A stretch of DNA of 9,715 nt, taken from contig CAMWNY010000073.1 of the NCBI GenBank assembly GCA_947175775.1, positions 1 to 9,715 on the forward strand. The letters run 5' to 3'. This document shows, piece by piece, positions 1-6,707 of the stretch. The stretch is from an uncultured Lachnospiraceae bacterium (lineage in GTDB: Bacteria; Bacillota; Clostridia; Lachnospirales; Lachnospiraceae). Position numbers and translations under genes: made by a program. How positions within the stretch are numbered: the first letter of the stretch is position 1; every line of letters begins with the position of its first letter. The notes under the pieces are model-generated. The model did no database searches. It was given only the letters and a program-made list of their open reading frames with translations, and was not told where the DNA came from.

Positions 1-18
1 TAGAGGGAGAGGGGCGCT

Positions 19-1803
19 ATGGAACAGGATTTACCGGAAGGACAGGGAAAAAAGAACAGTATCCGGTCGATGATTTTTATCTATTTTACAGTGAGCGCAT
101 TGGCAATTATCCTGTTGATTGGGGTAATTCTATATTTGCAGATGTCCCGCCAATTGACACTTGCCGTCCAAGACGAAAACCAGGCAGTATTAGGGCAGAT
201 TAACCGGTCGGTGGATTCGTATCTGCGTACGATTATGAAACTGTCGGACAGCCTCTATTATGGTGTTATCAAAAATGCCGATTTGGATGAGGAATCGTTG
301 AACAGCCGGATTACGCTGCTCTATGACAATAACAAAGACAGTATCGCCAATATTGCGCTCTTGTCCAAAGAAGGGGAGCTCTTGGAATCCGTTCCTGCGG
401 CGCGCCTAAAGACAGGACTTGATGTGACGCAGGAGGATTGGTTTGGCAACACGCTTGCGCGGACGGAAAATCTGCATTTTACAACACCGCACGTGCAGTA
501 TATTTTTGACAATAATGAAAATCAATACAGATGGGTAATCACATTGACCCGCGCAGTCGAAATCACGTACGGCACGTCGACCGAGCAGGGAATTTTGCTG
601 ATTGACATTCGATATAACAGTCTCACGCAGATTTTGGAAAATATTACGCTTGGAAATCAGGGATACCTTTATATGCTGGGCAATGATGGAGAATTAATTT
701 ATCATCCCCAAATGCAGTTGATTGCAACCGGACAGGCAGCGGAGAATACTGCCGTTGCAGCAGACTATCAGGATGGCAGCTACCGGGAACAGTATGACGG
801 GGAATGGCGTGATATTAATGTAAAGTCGGTAGGATATACAGGCTGGAAGCTTTTGAGCGTTACGCCGGAGAAGGGGTTGTCTTTGAATAATTTGAAGATG
901 CGGCTTTTTTTGGTGTTTGTGCTGGCAGCCTTTTTATTAGTTTTAATTTTGATTAATACCTACATTTCTTCGAGAATTACAATTCCGATTCAGAAACTGG
1001 AGAAATCAGTCAATGCCATCGAGGCAGGGGAGCTGGACACGGAAGTCTACATGGGCGGCTCCTATGAAATCAGGCATTTGGGCAGGTCAATCGGAGATAT
1101 GGCAAAGCGGATTAAGACGCTGATGGAAGATATTGTTGCGGAACACGAATCTAAGCGCAGAAATGAGTTTGACATTCTGCAATCGCAGATTAACCCGCAT
1201 TTTCTTTATAATACGCTGGATATTATCGTATGGATGATTGAAAATGAGCAAAAGCAGGAGGCGGTTAAGGTCGTTACGGCGCTCGCACGGTTCTTCCGCA
1301 TTAGTTTGAGCAAAGGCAAAAGCATTATTACGGTGAAGGACGAGCTGGAGCATGTGCGCAACTATCTGATGATTCAGCAGATGCGGTTTAAAAATAAATT
1401 TGTATACCACATTGAGGCAGACGAGGACGTCCTGAATTTGGTCAGCCTGAAACTGATGCTTCAGCCGCTTGTGGAAAATGCCATATATCATGGGATGGAA
1501 TTTATGGACGGCGACGGCGAAATCCATGTGGAAGTATGCCGGGAGGCGGATGAGCTGCGGTTTTTGGTCCGCGACAACGGTCTTGGAATGACGGAAAAAC
1601 AGGTGGCGGAGCTTTTGGGAGAGAAACATCATGTATCCTCAAAACGGGGGTCCGGTATTGGCGTAAAAAATGTTATGGAACGGATAAAACTGTATTTCGG
1701 GGACGATTACGGTCTGTCAATCTGGTCGGAACCGGACGAGGGGACAACGATTACGATACGTCTTCCGGCGCGGGTTTATGCGGAAGTTACCGCAACGAAG
1801 TGA
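19..1803 (+). CDS. YesM/LytS-type sensor histidine kinase
   Basis: Membrane sensor kinase of a two-component system; it should autophosphorylate and pass phosphate to a YesN/AraC-type response regulator, which is not in the window and probably lies just upstream. The 594 residues give TM1 at about 18-40, an extracytoplasmic Cache-like domain to about 294 (with the typical GYLYMLGNDGELIYHP stretch near its end), TM2 at about 296-315, a HAMP linker to about 370, then a His_kinase domain with the QINPHFLYNTLD motif (phospho-acceptor His394). The ATPase domain shows the N box (Asn487 in LVENAIYHG), the G1 box DNG at 519-521 and GSGIG at 544-548. The start is ATG with AGGGAGAGGGG just upstream. 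It overlaps or abuts the next gene, so kinase and binding protein are probably translated together. By analogy with XylFII-LytS of clostridia, I infer that the Cache domain reads a sugar-loaded binding protein. Family call sure; ligand inferred. Confidence 0.93.
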   Translation: MEQDLPEGQGKKNSIRSMIFIYFTVSALAIILLIGVILYLQMSRQLTLAVQDENQAVLGQINRSVDSYLRTIMKLSDSLYYGVIKNADLDEESLNSRITLLYDNNKDSIANIALLSKEGELLESVPAARLKTGLDVTQEDWFGNTLARTENLHFTTPHVQYIFDNNENQYRWVITLTRAVEITYGTSTEQGILLIDIRYNSLTQILENITLGNQGYLYMLGNDGELIYHPQMQLIATGQAAENTAVAADYQDGSYREQYDGEWRDINVKSVGYTGWKLLSVTPEKGLSLNNLKMRLFLVFVLAAFLLVLILINTYISSRITIPIQKLEKSVNAIEAGELDTEVYMGGSYEIRHLGRSIGDMAKRIKTLMEDIVAEHESKRRNEFDILQSQINPHFLYNTLDIIVWMIENEQKQEAVKVVTALARFFRISLSKGKSIITVKDELEHVRNYLMIQQMRFKNKFVYHIEADEDVLNLVSLKLMLQPLVENAIYHGMEFMDGDGEIHVEVCREADELRFLVRDNGLGMTEKQVAELLGEKHHVSSKRGSGIGVKNVMERIKLYFGDDYGLSIWSEPDEGTTITIRLPARVYAEVTATK

Positions 1804-1820
1804 ACAGTAAAGGAGCAGGA

Positions 1821-2777
1821 ATGATTGGAAAAGGTGGAAGGTGGATTGTATTTTTATACGTCGCGTTTTTGGCAGTGCTTTTTCTCATGTGTTCCACGGA
1901 TTTGATTATTCGTGAGCCGGAGCGGAAAATTCATCAGATTGCGGTGATTATTGAAGATGCGCGCAGCGACAATTACAGTAATTTCCGTAAAGGCATGGAC
2001 CATGCGGCAAAGGAATTTAATGTGGACGTCCATTTCATTACGCTGTACGATAAATCGGATGCCGCACAGCAGATGGAGCTGATGGAACGGGAGCAGCAGG
2101 ACGGTGCGGATGCGCTGATTGTCGTGCCGGTGGATGAAGACCGTGTTATGGGCAAAGCGATGGCTGTTCCGGTGGTCTTCTTACAGCCAAAGGTTATGGA
2201 GAACCCTGGAGCCGGAACCATTGTGATTGATTATGAACAGATGGGAAAGCTGCTTGCAAAAGAAATGCAAAATGAGATTCCGGCGGACTGTCCTGTTTGG
2301 ATATTGACGGACCCTGCAGGACAAAGCGGCAGTGACCGCCTGTTTTTAAAGGGCGCCGATGCGGTGTTTTCTGAAGAAGGGCGCACGATGTTTGTCACTG
2401 CTTGGGATCAGGAAGCGGTGCTTCGGACGGCGATGGGGACCTTGGGAGCAGGGGAAAAAGTCGTTCTTTTGGCGGAAAATCCGGAAATTCTGACGGAAGT
2501 GTCAAACATCCTCGTGGACAATCCGAATGTCATGGAGCATGTCTGCGGGATTTACGGCAGGGGAAACACGGTGCCGATTCTCAACAATTTGGACAGCGGG
2601 CGGATTTCCGGCGTCTGCGTGACAGACGATTTCAGCATCGGTTATCTGAGTGTGCGTGCGGCAGTTCAGGTGTTGGAACGCGCGGACAGCATTCCCGTTA
2701 CAGCGGATATTTATTATATAGAAAAGGAAAACCTGCGGGAACCGGACTATGAAAAGCTCCTGTTTCCAATGGAATAA
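1821..2777 (+). CDS. membrane-anchored periplasmic-binding-fold protein, probable co-sensor
   Basis: A 318-residue protein of the type I periplasmic binding fold (Peripla_BP_4-like), starting after one hydrophobic N-terminal segment (about residues 8-23). Cys24 follows FLM, which is a poor lipobox, so a signal anchor is more likely than a lipoprotein. The frame is open back to a GTG at 1800 that overlaps the kinase stop, but ATG 1821 has AAGGAG five bases upstream and is preferred. The body has alternating beta-alpha pattern (AVIIEDARSDNYSNFRKGM at the N lobe, GVCVTDDFSIGYLSVRAA at the C lobe). It lacks the galactose-contact motifs present in the two downstream binding proteins. Tight coupling to the kinase gene suggests it works with the kinase outside the membrane, like XylFII with LytS; the ligand cannot be named. 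It could instead be a degenerate, ligand-free adaptor. Confidence 0.8.
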   Translation: MIGKGGRWIVFLYVAFLAVLFLMCSTDLIIREPERKIHQIAVIIEDARSDNYSNFRKGMDHAAKEFNVDVHFITLYDKSDAAQQMELMEREQQDGADALIVVPVDEDRVMGKAMAVPVVFLQPKVMENPGAGTIVIDYEQMGKLLAKEMQNEIPADCPVWILTDPAGQSGSDRLFLKGADAVFSEEGRTMFVTAWDQEAVLRTAMGTLGAGEKVVLLAENPEILTEVSNILVDNPNVMEHVCGIYGRGNTVPILNNLDSGRISGVCVTDDFSIGYLSVRAAVQVLERADSIPVTADIYYIEKENLREPDYEKLLFPME

Positions 2778-2807
2778 GAAACATATGTTCAAAAGGAGCA
2801 CGAAAAA

Positions 2808-3839
2808 ATGAGGGATTGGAAAAAGCTATGGCTGACACTGCTGCTGCTGGTCTGTACCGGCATGGTTATGACGTCCTGTCAGAGCGGCAGAAAAGAAGAA
2901 GAGAAAACCTCTTTGCGTATCGGAATCAGTCTGTATCGGGGCGACGATACGTTTATTACCAACCTATGCAATATTTTGGAAGAAAAAGCCAAAGAATATG
3001 AGCGGGAAAAGGGCATTAAAGTGACGCTCGACATTCAGGACGCCAAGGGAAGCCAAAATACCCAAAATAATCAGGTGGAGCGGTTTATTTCCCTGAATTG
3101 CGACGTACTGTGTATTAATTTGGTAGACCGCATGGATGCTTCAGTCATTATTGACCGTGCCATGACGGCAGGCGTGCCGGTGGTTTTTTTCAACCGTCAG
3201 CCGGTTGAGGAGGACATGAACCGTTGGGACCAGCTTTATTATGTCGGGGTAGACGCAAAGGAAACGGCGGTATTACAGGGTGAGATGGTGGTAGATTTGT
3301 ATCGGGAGCATCCGGAGGCAATTGACAGAAACGGCGACGGCGTCGTCAGCTACGTGATGCTTGAGGGGGAAACGAGCCATCAGGACTCGCTAATCCGTAC
3401 AGAGTGGTCCGTTCAGACACTTAAAGACGGCGGAGTGCCTGTTGAGAAGATTACGGGAGGAATTGCAAACTGGGAGCGCAGTCAGGGTTCCGCACTGATG
3501 GAACAGTGGCTTTCAGAATATCCGGATACCATCGAACTGGTGATCAGCAACAATGACGATATGGCGTTAGGGGCAATTGACGCCTTGGAGCGTGCGCAGG
3601 TTTCGGGCGTCAATATTGTCGGAATCGACGGAACGACGCAGGGTTTGGAGGCGCTTGCAAACGGAAATCTTTTGGGAACGGTTTCCGCAAACAAGGAAAA
3701 TTATGCCGGCGCGATTGTCTCATTGGCTGCCGGCAGTGCGCTTAGACAGGCGCTGCCGGCGGAATATCCGCTTACGGACGGAAAGTATTATTGGACGTCA
3801 CAGGAAATATTAATTAATAAAATCGAAGAAAATCAATAA
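2808..3839 (+). CDS. MglB-like galactose-binding lipoprotein (second binding protein)
   Basis: A 343-residue sugar-binding protein with a lipoprotein signal (hydrophobic LTLLLLVCTGMVMTSC, lipid Cys at residue 24). It aligns by eye with E. coli MglB across its length. Galactose-contact positions present: Asp47 and Phe49 (GDDTF), Asn104 (INLVD), His191, Asp193 and Arg197 (SHQDSLIR), Trp222 (NWER), the NND at 248-250 and Asp274 (GIDG). The C-terminal contact Asn of LND is replaced by Ala294, with an Asn next to it. The EF-hand-like calcium loop (DRNGDGVVS) is kept. ATG 2808 has AAAGGAG ten bases upstream, 30 bases after the previous stop. Arginine codons are mixed (CGT, CGG, CGC, AGA, AGG), unlike mglB, suggesting modest expression. 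Placement with the kinase rather than with mglA/mglC suggests a sensing job, though it may also feed the transporter. Confidence 0.85.
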   Translation: MRDWKKLWLTLLLLVCTGMVMTSCQSGRKEEEKTSLRIGISLYRGDDTFITNLCNILEEKAKEYEREKGIKVTLDIQDAKGSQNTQNNQVERFISLNCDVLCINLVDRMDASVIIDRAMTAGVPVVFFNRQPVEEDMNRWDQLYYVGVDAKETAVLQGEMVVDLYREHPEAIDRNGDGVVSYVMLEGETSHQDSLIRTEWSVQTLKDGGVPVEKITGGIANWERSQGSALMEQWLSEYPDTIELVISNNDDMALGAIDALERAQVSGVNIVGIDGTTQGLEALANGNLLGTVSANKENYAGAIVSLAAGSALRQALPAEYPLTDGKYYWTSQEILINKIEENQ

Positions 3840-3858
3840 ATATTCCAAGAATTTTTTA

Positions 3859-3887
3859 TGGAAAATGAATGTCGAATCCGATACAAT
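3859..3887 (+). promoter_or_regulatory. candidate promoter for mglB
   Basis: TGGAAA (3859-3864, four of six to TTGACA), a 17-base spacer, then TACAAT (3882-3887, five of six to TATAAT). It sits in the 145-base gap between the second binding protein and mglB. A start point near 3894 would fall inside the left arm of the large inverted repeat that follows. Sequence match only; the whole locus may also be read through from upstream. Confidence 0.45.
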
Positions 3888-3950
3888 GATTTTGTCAGTC
3901 GTCATTATGCGCAAAACAAAAAGCATAATGTGGTAAAAAATGACAAAATC
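3888..3950 (+). repeat. nested double inverted repeat in the mglB leader
   Basis: Two perfect inverted repeats share one centre region. The outer arms are GATTTTGTCA (3888-3897) and TGACAAAATC (3941-3950), ten of ten complementary. The inner arms are CATTATGC (3903-3910) and GCATAATG (3923-3930), eight of eight. Between arms lie GTCGT on the left and TGGTAAAAAA on the right, with a 12-base loop. No T-tract follows, so it is not an ordinary terminator. It lies directly after the candidate -10 and ends 34 bases before the mglB start. It may be a two-site operator for the response regulator or an mRNA 5' stem-loop. Confidence 0.75.
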
Positions 3951-3966
3951 GCCGAAGAGGCAGAAA

Positions 3967-3974
3967 AAGGGAGG
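3967..3974 (+). promoter_or_regulatory. ribosome binding site deciding the mglB start
   Basis: AAGGGAGG lies ten bases before ATG 3985. The frame is open further upstream to ATG 3940, but that codon lies at the edge of the inverted repeat, has no purine-rich site, and would put a charged 15-residue stretch ahead of the lipoprotein signal. Confidence 0.8.
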
Positions 3975-3984
3975 ATTTATAACT

Positions 3985-5094
3985 ATGAGATTATCCAAAA
4001 AAGTAATTGCAGTCGCAATGGCATCCATGATGATGGTATCTATGACAGCATGCGGAAACAGCAATTCGGAGCCGGCAGCAGCGCCTGCACCGGCAACACC
4101 GGCGCCCGCTGAGACACAGGCGGCTCCTGCGGAAACACAGGCAGCACAGGCTGAGGCGGAGACCGTAGCGGCAAGCGTAGCAGAGACAACAGGAGAGGGC
4201 GGCACAGTCGGCGTCTGCATTTACAAATTTGACGATGCGTTTATGACAACATATCGTAACGCTTTGCAGGAAATTTTGGAAGGCAAAGGCTACACTGTAA
4301 CATTTATGGACGGCAAGAACGATCAGGCAGAGCAGAACAACCAGATTAACAACTTCATCGCACAGGGCGTTGATGCGTTGATTATCAATCCGGTTATGAC
4401 TTCAGCAGCAGATCAGATTATCGCAACCGTAAAGGATGCAGATATTCCTACAGTACTTATTAACCGTGAGCCGACGGCAGAGCAGATGAGCGCATATGAG
4501 AAGCTTGTATACGTAGGATGCGACGCACGTCAGTCAGGAACAATGCAGGGCGAGTTGATTTTGGATACCGAGAACAAGGGCGACATCAACGGCGACGGCA
4601 AGATTTCTTACATCATGATCCAGGGCGATCCGGAGAACGTTGACGCACAGTATCGTACAGAGTTCTCTGTAAAGGCATTGACAGATGCAGGTATGGAAGT
4701 AGAGCAGCTTGACTTACAGCGTGGTGACTGGGACCGTAACAAGGGACAGGAAATCGCACAGAACGACTTAGCACAGTTTGGTGATGAAATCGAAGTTGTT
4801 TTCTGTAACAATGACGATATGGCAATCGGCGCTTTGCAGGCAATTCAGGCAGCAGGACGTACTGTAAATGAAGACATCTATTTAGTAGGTGTTGATGCTT
4901 TGGATGCAGCTTTGAACGAAGTGGCAGCAGGCAACATGACAGGTACAGTTCTTAACGACGCACAGGGACAGGCAGAAGGCGCAGTTGCAGCTATGGAAGA
5001 GCTGTTAGGCGGCAAGACTTATGCATCAGGCGAGCAGTCTATCTATGTTGACTATGTAAAGGTTACTCCGGATAACGTAGCAGATTTCCAGTAA
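3985..5094 (+). CDS. mglB: galactose/methyl-galactoside ABC transporter substrate-binding lipoprotein
   Basis: Extracellular sugar-binding lipoprotein that delivers galactose-type sugars to MglA/MglC. The 369 residues begin with a lipoprotein signal (MRLSKK, hydrophobic stretch, SMTAC with lipid Cys23), then a low-complexity Ala/Pro/Glu/Gln spacer (about 26-71) that tethers the domain away from the membrane. MglB contact positions seen: Asp84 and Phe86 (YKFDDAF), Asn135 (IINPV), Asp220 and Arg224, Trp249, NND at 275-277, Asp304 (GVDAL) and Asn324 (LND). The contact His (His152 in E. coli MglB) is Asn218 here. The calcium loop is DINGDGKIS. Seven of eight arginine codons are CGT, typical of a highly expressed gene and unlike its paralogue upstream. 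It is followed by a terminator-like hairpin, then mglA. The transporter role is firm; the exact sugar is not, given the pocket change. Confidence 0.92.
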   Translation: MRLSKKVIAVAMASMMMVSMTACGNSNSEPAAAPAPATPAPAETQAAPAETQAAQAEAETVAASVAETTGEGGTVGVCIYKFDDAFMTTYRNALQEILEGKGYTVTFMDGKNDQAEQNNQINNFIAQGVDALIINPVMTSAADQIIATVKDADIPTVLINREPTAEQMSAYEKLVYVGCDARQSGTMQGELILDTENKGDINGDGKISYIMIQGDPENVDAQYRTEFSVKALTDAGMEVEQLDLQRGDWDRNKGQEIAQNDLAQFGDEIEVVFCNNDDMAIGALQAIQAAGRTVNEDIYLVGVDALDAALNEVAAGNMTGTVLNDAQGQAEGAVAAMEELLGGKTYASGEQSIYVDYVKVTPDNVADFQ

Positions 5095-5125
5095 TCGAAA
5101 TCCAATTATAGAACGAAATCATTGG

Positions 5126-5160
5126 GAAGTGCGTGTGCATTTGGCGCACGCACTTCTTTT
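5126..5160 (+). terminator. terminator-like hairpin between mglB and mglA
   Basis: GAAGTGCGTG (5126-5135) pairs perfectly with CACGCACTTC (5147-5156). Three more pairs (one G-T) close the stem down to the loop ATTTG, and TTTT follows before ATAG. The short T-run suggests partial termination, leaving mglB in excess over mglA and mglC. It may also protect the 3' end of an mglB-only transcript. Confidence 0.8.
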
Positions 5161-5165
5161 ATAGC

Positions 5166-5173
5166 AAAGGGGG
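5166..5173 (+). promoter_or_regulatory. ribosome binding site deciding the TTG start of mglA
   Basis: AAAGGGGG lies eight bases before TTG 5182. The frame stays open upstream into the terminator hairpin, but no better start or site is seen there, and a start at 5182 gives the normal MglA N-terminus (MSEYRLEMHDVVKTFPGV). Confidence 0.75.
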
Positions 5174-5181
5174 TTATCAAA

Positions 5182-6690
5182 TTGTCAGAATATCGTTTGG
5201 AAATGCATGATGTCGTAAAGACATTTCCGGGTGTAAGGGCACTAGGCGGCGCCCAGTTGAAACTGCGTCCGGGAACGGTCCATGCTTTAATGGGGGAGAA
5301 TGGCGCCGGCAAATCCACCCTTATGAAATGTATGTTCGGTATTTACCACATGGATGAAGGAGAAGTCATCTATGAGGGACAGAAGGTAGAGATTAAAGGA
5401 CCTCTCGATGCGCTAAACCGCGGTATCGCGATGGTGCATCAGGAATTGCAGCCGATTCCTGAAAGAAGCATTGGAGAGAATATTTACGTCGGGCGGTATC
5501 CGCTGAAGAAAATCGGACCGCTGTCGGTGATCGATCATGATAAAATGTATGAAGATGCTGCCAGAGTGCTGAAAGAGGTGCACTTGGATTTTGACCCGAA
5601 GGCGAAGCTGGGCAGCCTTTCCGTTTCGCAGATGCAGCTTGTTGAGATTGCAAAGGCGGTTTCTGCGGATTGCAAGGTTTTGATTTTGGATGAGCCGACT
5701 TCATCTTTGACAGCCGCAGAGGTGGAGGCGCTGTTTACCATTATCAATGAATTGCGCAGCAAGGGTGTTTCCATTGTCTACATCAGCCATAAAATGGATG
5801 AAATCCTGCGCATCAGTGACGAAGTTACCATTATGAGAGACGGTCAGTATATTGGTACATGGTCGGCAAAAGAGCTGACCACGGACTTTATCATTACCAA
5901 GATGGTTGGACGTGAGCTTTCGGAATTATATCCGACGCGCGAGAATAAGCCCGGAGAAGTCGTTTTTGAGGTGGAGGATTTTACGTCCATCAATCCAAAG
6001 AGCTTCCGGCATGTTTCGTTCCAGCTGCGTAAAGGCGAAATCCTCGGCGTGGCAGGATTGGTAGGAGCACAGCGTACGGAACTGATGGAAGGACTGTTTG
6101 GGCTTCGGTGCCATACGGCAGGTAAGATTACCTATAACGGAGCAGAAATTAAAATTACACAGCCAAAGGACGCGATTAACAATGGCATTGCGATGCTGAC
6201 CGAGGATCGGCGCGCCACGGGAATTTTGGGTGTGCTGTCCATTGCGGATAATGTTTCCATTGCCTCTTTAAATCAGTATTTGATTGGCGGGGTTATGCTG
6301 GATGACGCGAAGATTGAAAAGCTTGTGCAGGAGAATGTCGCAAAGCTTTCCATCAAGACGCCGTCCTCAAAAACACAAATTCAGTCGCTTTCCGGCGGAA
6401 ACCAGCAGAAGGTGCTGATTAGCCGCTGGCTTGCCAATAATCCGGATGTCTTTATCATGGATGAGCCTACGCGTGGAATCGACGTTGGCGCCAAGTATGA
6501 GATTTACTGTATCATCGCCGAGATGGCAAAACAGGGGAAGAGTATCATCATGATTTCTTCGGAGATGAGTGAGCTGATCGGTATGTCAGACCGTATTATG
6601 GTAATGTGCGACGGCCGTGTAACTGGATTTGTGAATGGAGACGAGGCAAACCAGGAAAACATCATGGCGTTTGCAACGCAGTTTGAATAA
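5182..6690 (+). CDS. mglA: galactose/methyl-galactoside ABC transporter ATP-binding protein
   Basis: Cytoplasmic ATPase that powers sugar import through MglC. It has 502 residues, close to the roughly 506 of E. coli MglA, with two fused nucleotide-binding domains. Domain 1 has Walker A GENGAGKST (38-46), signature LSVSQMQ (146-152) and Walker B ending LILDEPTSSLT (Asp170, Glu171). Domain 2 has the degenerate Walker A region LVGAQRTEL (293-301) usual for this family, LTEDRR, LSGGNQQ (403-409) and FIMDEPTRGID (Asp427, Glu428). TTG is the start, chosen from its ribosome binding site and family alignment. The gene follows the hairpin after mglB by about 22 bases and precedes mglC by 17 bases, so mglA and mglC are co-translated. 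No missing key residue beyond the expected degenerate second P-loop. Confidence 0.95.
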   Translation: MSEYRLEMHDVVKTFPGVRALGGAQLKLRPGTVHALMGENGAGKSTLMKCMFGIYHMDEGEVIYEGQKVEIKGPLDALNRGIAMVHQELQPIPERSIGENIYVGRYPLKKIGPLSVIDHDKMYEDAARVLKEVHLDFDPKAKLGSLSVSQMQLVEIAKAVSADCKVLILDEPTSSLTAAEVEALFTIINELRSKGVSIVYISHKMDEILRISDEVTIMRDGQYIGTWSAKELTTDFIITKMVGRELSELYPTRENKPGEVVFEVEDFTSINPKSFRHVSFQLRKGEILGVAGLVGAQRTELMEGLFGLRCHTAGKITYNGAEIKITQPKDAINNGIAMLTEDRRATGILGVLSIADNVSIASLNQYLIGGVMLDDAKIEKLVQENVAKLSIKTPSSKTQIQSLSGGNQQKVLISRWLANNPDVFIMDEPTRGIDVGAKYEIYCIIAEMAKQGKSIIMISSEMSELIGMSDRIMVMCDGRVTGFVNGDEANQENIMAFATQFE

Positions 6691-6707
6691 GGAGGGGGAT
6701 CATTATC

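Noticed and set aside
1087..1632. Minus-strand open frame of 181 codons inside the kinase gene
   Set aside because: It lies wholly opposite conserved kinase motifs and has no recognisable protein features; an antisense shadow.
1800..1820. GTG start at 1800 overlapping the kinase stop
   Set aside because: No ribosome binding site at the right distance; AAGGAG before ATG 1821 is clearly better.
3841..3857. Possible terminator after the second binding protein (ATTC-CAA-GAAT followed by six T)
   Set aside because: The stem has only four pairs plus a mismatch and is AT-rich; too weak to call, although the T-run is real.
3892..3929. Second promoter made of TTGTCA and CATAAT in the mglB leader
   Set aside because: The spacer is 26 bases, far from the usual 17; both boxes are better explained as parts of the inverted repeats.
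3810..4220. Minus-strand open frame of 136 codons opposite the mglB start
   Set aside because: It is Ala/Ser-rich only because it mirrors the mglB low-complexity spacer and crosses the leader; no ribosome binding site or family resemblance.
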